Positions 61,144 through 64,000 of a stretch of DNA of 64,000 bases are shown here, piece after piece. Position 1 is the stretch's first letter. Each line of letters starts with the position of its first letter. The notes below the pieces were generated by a model. It was not told the DNA's origin, made no database searches, and worked only from the letters and a program-made list of their open reading frames with translations. Made by a program: the position numbers and the translations under genes. Location of the stretch: contig NZ_BSSQ01000028.1 of assembly GCF_030161375.1 (NCBI RefSeq), positions 61,304-125,303 on the forward strand, given 5' to 3'. Source of the stretch: Paenibacillus glycanilyticus (lineage in GTDB: Bacteria; Bacillota; Bacilli; Paenibacillales; Paenibacillaceae).

Positions 61144-64000
61144 TTAGTTAAAGGTTAATACAAATCCGCTTTGCACGAAATTAACATTCGGATAAGCGAT
61201 ATTTCTTGTCACCAGATTATTAAATGCGGCAGATCCATTCCCCGTATAAGTGTAGATGGCTGCTCCAAGATGAGGAGAAGAGAACCGGGATGTCGTCACA
61301 CCGTCTTTGCCAGTACCGTCTATGGTGACGTTATTAAAGACGATGTTCTCAAATCCGCCTCCATATCCGAATTGGATGGCATCACGCTGTGCGTTGAGGA
61401 TATCGATGTTGGTGAAGGTGACATTTTTGATAGAGTCGTTAGAAGCTTCTAGGTCAATCGCTCCCCGCTCTCCATTGTACAAGTCTTGGCTCGTTCCGCT
61501 ATTAATAATAGTCGTGTCGGAGATTATAATCCCGGTATTGTTCTGGAAGTGATAACCAGGGAATACCGTGTTAAGCCGTATGCCCGAACCGCCAACGGTG
61601 TCGATGATGACGTTATGGTCGGCTTTGTGTCCGCTGCCCCCGAAGAAGGCGATACCCGCGGCGCGCCAGTTGTTCTCAATGGTGTTGTAGGAGAACGTAT
61701 TGTTTACGCCAGCCGGCGCACCATTCGTGTTACTCGTCCAGACAGCAAGCGCATCGTCTCCGTTATTGCGCAGGTTGCTATTGCGAACGATGGAATTGCT
61801 TGTTCCTTGGGCAAAATTGACGCCGTCAGCCAAGTTATTGCGAATCCGGCTGTTCTCGATCGTTAGTCCGTTCGCATAGATCGCCGGGGTATGGGCATAA
61901 TCGCCCACCCAGAAGCCGCATTCGAAATGCTCGACCCATACGTCATGGATTTTGGAGTTGGTTCCGAAGTTATCCATGAACCCTTTGTATATGGCGTTCT
62001 GCCCGTACCTTGAACGAAGCTTGGAATTCAAGTACACATTGCTGAAATCCAATTTCCCAGTGATACGGAGTGAAATACCGCCGCCAGCCGCATTTGGATT
62101 CGTGAATTGGATATTCGTATACCAATAGCCCGCTCCGGTAATCGTGAGGTTATTAATCATATTGCTTACCGAGCCGATCTCCCACATGTTGCCAAGATGA
62201 AAGGTTCCTTCTGGAATATACAAGGTCTTGTTCGCAGCTACCGCTGCCGTGACCGCGGATTTGAAAGCGGCCAGATCATCTTGGCCATCGTTGGCGATAG
62301 CCCCGTAATCGGTTACGGATACCGAGTTGGCCGGTTTGGCAATTGCCGCGGCAACAGGCTCGATCTCGATGAAGTCTACGCCGTATTCAATATTATCGTT
62401 GCCTTTCTGAATACGAATCGTATCCCCTGGCGCAAGTGGCGTATCCAGCTTCCAATGCACTTCGTCGAATCGGAACATCGGCCGTCCTCCGCCTGGAGCA
62501 TCCGCCGGCATGTCCCCGGAGAAATATTGCCAGTTATAGTAGGAAGATAACGCTACCGTCTTCACTTTCACGTTGTTTACATAGACATCAAGCGAACCGT
62601 TCAGTCCCATGCCATCCGCCGAATCAGGCATGGTAAACCGCATCGTAACGCCTGCTCCGCCTTCTCCTTGCCGTACGGTCCATTGCAGGTAGGACCCGTT
62701 CGAAGGAAGTGCGATATACTTCTGCCCGGAAGCTTCCGAAGCGGTTAGAGCTTGATCAAAGGTTGGCGCGGATTGCAGAGTTGCCCCGCCGCCGCGGGTC
62801 GAATCATCCGTGTCGTATTTGGTGTAAGGCACGCTAGCTCCACGGACCGAATAAACAACCAGATTAGTTGTGCTTGCGTTATTCGCTTGCTTGGACGCTG
62901 CTTCATTGGCGTCTGCCGCTATGGTTGTAACGACGGTGTAATTGCCGTTAACAGCCGTCCATGTGCCCGGAATACTTACATTAACCGAAGCTCCTGCTAC
63001 TAAGGTCCCGCTATAGGTGCCATTAAACGATTGGACGGTAGAGCCGGCTGAATTTTTAATAGCTACGGTAATGGCATGAGCACCGCCGGCTGAAGCAATT
63101 GTCCCCTGGTTTTTCAAATTAACCGTATACGCAATCGCATTACCGGCTACCGGATTGCTTGGCGACCAGGTAGTCGTTCCTACCAAGTCAGCGCTTGCGA
63201 TCGGAGCGACGATTAGCGAAGCTGCGTTCGTATAGCTGTTATTGGATTCATCGAGCTCAATGACCGCATTCGACTCATCCACTTTCGCGCTGACCGAATA
63301 ACTTGCAGCGGTTCTGGTTCCCACATTCAAGGACACTGCAGCTGAAGCACCTGCTGCAAGCGCGCCAACGGAAGTTGAACCCGCAAGTTCATTGTTAAGA
63401 TAGAAATTGACGGAAGTAGCTGCAGCGCCTGCGCTGCCGTTGTTCTTGACAGTCGCATTAAGAGTAATAGCACTGGATTCATCTGGTGAGGCAGGTGACC
63501 AAGACATGCCTGTGACCGTCAAATCCGGATTGGCCGCTGCCGTGCCAAACGCTTGGAACTCCGCAATCTGACCGGCCGGAGCGCCGGAATTGGATGTAAT
63601 ATTCAATTGAAGCCGTTTAACCGTAGCGGATACCGGGATCGTAACAGTATTTCCGGACGCCGGATTAAATGAATAGGATTGCGAGGCAACCAGACTGCTG
63701 AAAGAAGTCGTAGACTGATTATGGCCTAACACTTGAATGGTTTGCGTACGCGTACTCCAATCCGATGCCGAATTCAGCTTCAGGACGATGGAAGTGACGT
63801 CGTAGTTTTTACCCAGGTCAAGAGTCAGCGTACTTGGATTGCTGCCGCCTTCCCAATACGTGCTCGTATTATTGTCGTTGGCATTGGCGGCCACATAGGA
63901 TTGGGTGCTGGATGAGGCCGTTATCGTCTTGCCAACCGCGATGTTATCGGTCACTGGCGGCGTTGGTGTTGGTGTTGGTGTTGGTGTTGGTGTTGGTGTT
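61144..64000 (-). CDS. GH87-like alpha-1,3-glucanase/mycodextranase, multidomain (partial, N-terminus missing)
   Basis: At least 952 residues to the window edge. Reading from the edge: a Thr-Pro linker, a discoidin/F5-8 type C domain (about 135 residues), two CARDB domains, a CBM-like domain (about 370-540) and a right-handed parallel beta-helix to the end. The beta-helix carries GVN (LADGVNFAQG) and GDDALA Asp motifs, which correspond to the catalytic Asp cluster of GH87 enzymes such as Agl-KA. It would degrade alpha-1,3-glucan outside the cell, as in fungal walls or dental polymers. A GTG at 63954 is not the start because the linker frame stays open. The signal peptide is expected to lie beyond the window. 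Confidence 0.85.
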   Translation of the reverse strand, partial: TPTPTPTPTPTPTPPVTDNIAVGKTITASSSTQSYVAANANDNNTSTYWEGGSNPSTLTLDLGKNYDVTSIVLKLNSASDWSTRTQTIQVLGHNQSTTSFSSLVASQSYSFNPASGNTVTIPVSATVKRLQLNITSNSGAPAGQIAEFQAFGTAAANPDLTVTGMSWSPASPDESSAITLNATVKNNGSAGAAATSVNFYLNNELAGSTSVGALAAGASAAVSLNVGTRTAASYSVSAKVDESNAVIELDESNNSYTNAASLIVAPIASADLVGTTTWSPSNPVAGNAIAYTVNLKNQGTIASAGGAHAITVAIKNSAGSTVQSFNGTYSGTLVAGASVNVSIPGTWTAVNGNYTVVTTIAADANEAASKQANNASTTNLVVYSVRGASVPYTKYDTDDSTRGGGATLQSAPTFDQALTASEASGQKYIALPSNGSYLQWTVRQGEGGAGVTMRFTMPDSADGMGLNGSLDVYVNNVKVKTVALSSYYNWQYFSGDMPADAPGGGRPMFRFDEVHWKLDTPLAPGDTIRIQKGNDNIEYGVDFIEIEPVAAAIAKPANSVSVTDYGAIANDGQDDLAAFKSAVTAAVAANKTLYIPEGTFHLGNMWEIGSVSNMINNLTITGAGYWYTNIQFTNPNAAGGGISLRITGKLDFSNVYLNSKLRSRYGQNAIYKGFMDNFGTNSKIHDVWVEHFECGFWVGDYAHTPAIYANGLTIENSRIRNNLADGVNFAQGTSNSIVRNSNLRNNGDDALAVWTSNTNGAPAGVNNTFSYNTIENNWRAAGIAFFGGSGHKADHNVIIDTVGGSGIRLNTVFPGYHFQNNTGIIISDTTIINSGTSQDLYNGERGAIDLEASNDSIKNVTFTNIDILNAQRDAIQFGYGGGFENIVFNNVTIDGTGKDGVTTSRFSSPHLGAAIYTYTGNGSAAFNNLVTRNIAYPNVNFVQSGFVLTFN
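63961..64000. repeat. Hexanucleotide tandem repeat encoding a Thr-Pro linker
   Basis: The 6-base unit GGTGTT is repeated to the window end. On the reverse strand it reads as ACACCA codons for Thr-Pro pairs, in frame with the GH87 gene. Such repeats can vary in length by slippage. Confidence 0.9.

Noticed and set aside
61144..63954. GTG at 63954 as the start of the GH87-like gene
   Set aside because: The frame remains open through the Thr-Pro repeat to the window edge and no signal peptide follows the GTG.
1..64000. tRNA, rRNA, riboswitch or mobile element
   Set aside because: No cloverleaf, ribosomal RNA, conserved riboswitch core, transposase or terminal inverted repeats were seen; intergenic regions are short and mostly explained by promoters and terminators.

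Overview
The window looks like a Paenibacillus-type chromosome (Bacillota). The signs are strong GGAGG ribosome sites, many probable TTG starts, S-layer-homology anchoring, YesM/YesN-type two-component genes, many AraC regulators, sugar ABC importers without their own ATPase, and large secreted glycosidases including a GH87-like alpha-1,3-glucanase. It holds about 50 protein genes. I see no rRNA, tRNA, insertion sequence, prophage or CRISPR array.

Layout. 1-5750: the 3'-truncated end of a rhamnulose-phosphate aldolase/dehydrogenase gene, an isomerase plus Gfo/Idh oxidoreductase pair with a divergent AraC regulator, and an IclR regulator. 5844-10160: a nitrogen block with a copper amine oxidase and a His-rich membrane protein, divergent from amtB-glnK; each promoter has a GlnR/TnrA-type box just after its -10. 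10208-20321: a glutamine-amidotransferase-like protein, a DUF4184-type membrane protein, a 1637-residue S-layer-anchored GH30 enzyme behind three cre-like sites, a LURP-one-like protein, a collagen-like (spore-surface type) protein, a methyltransferase and an unknown membrane protein.

20495-42314 is a dense carbohydrate region: GH27 with two AraC genes; a cytosolic FG-GAP propeller plus Gfo/Idh operon; a serine hydrolase; a GH95 fucosidase operon with lactonase, zinc dehydrogenase and aldo/keto reductase; a PhyH-type oxygenase; a nucleoside hydrolase; a DapA-type aldolase; and a GH127 operon with HAD phosphatase, Gfo/Idh and zinc dehydrogenase. 42386-46672 carries a LacI regulator and a sugar ABC importer. 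Matching palindromes lie at the importer promoter and at the GH127-operon promoter, so these genes probably form one regulon for beta-L-arabinofuranosides.

46938-57299: a MalY/PatB aminotransferase, a DinB-like protein, a gluconate kinase and permease downstream of a response regulator, sensor kinase and orphan solute-binding lipoprotein, and a GNAT acetyltransferase. 57453-64000: a TPR protein, a 1022-residue repeat surface-type protein without signal peptide, and a GH87-like enzyme that runs off the right edge through a Thr-Pro linker.

The most interesting points are the nitrogen-control architecture of the amine oxidase/amtB block, the two-promoter LacI regulon, the AraC operator at the FG-GAP operon, two startless Shine-Dalgarno elements in 5' leaders that resemble mRNA-stabilising STAB-SD elements, the possible oxidative fucose route, and the orphan binding protein tied to the gluconate two-component system.
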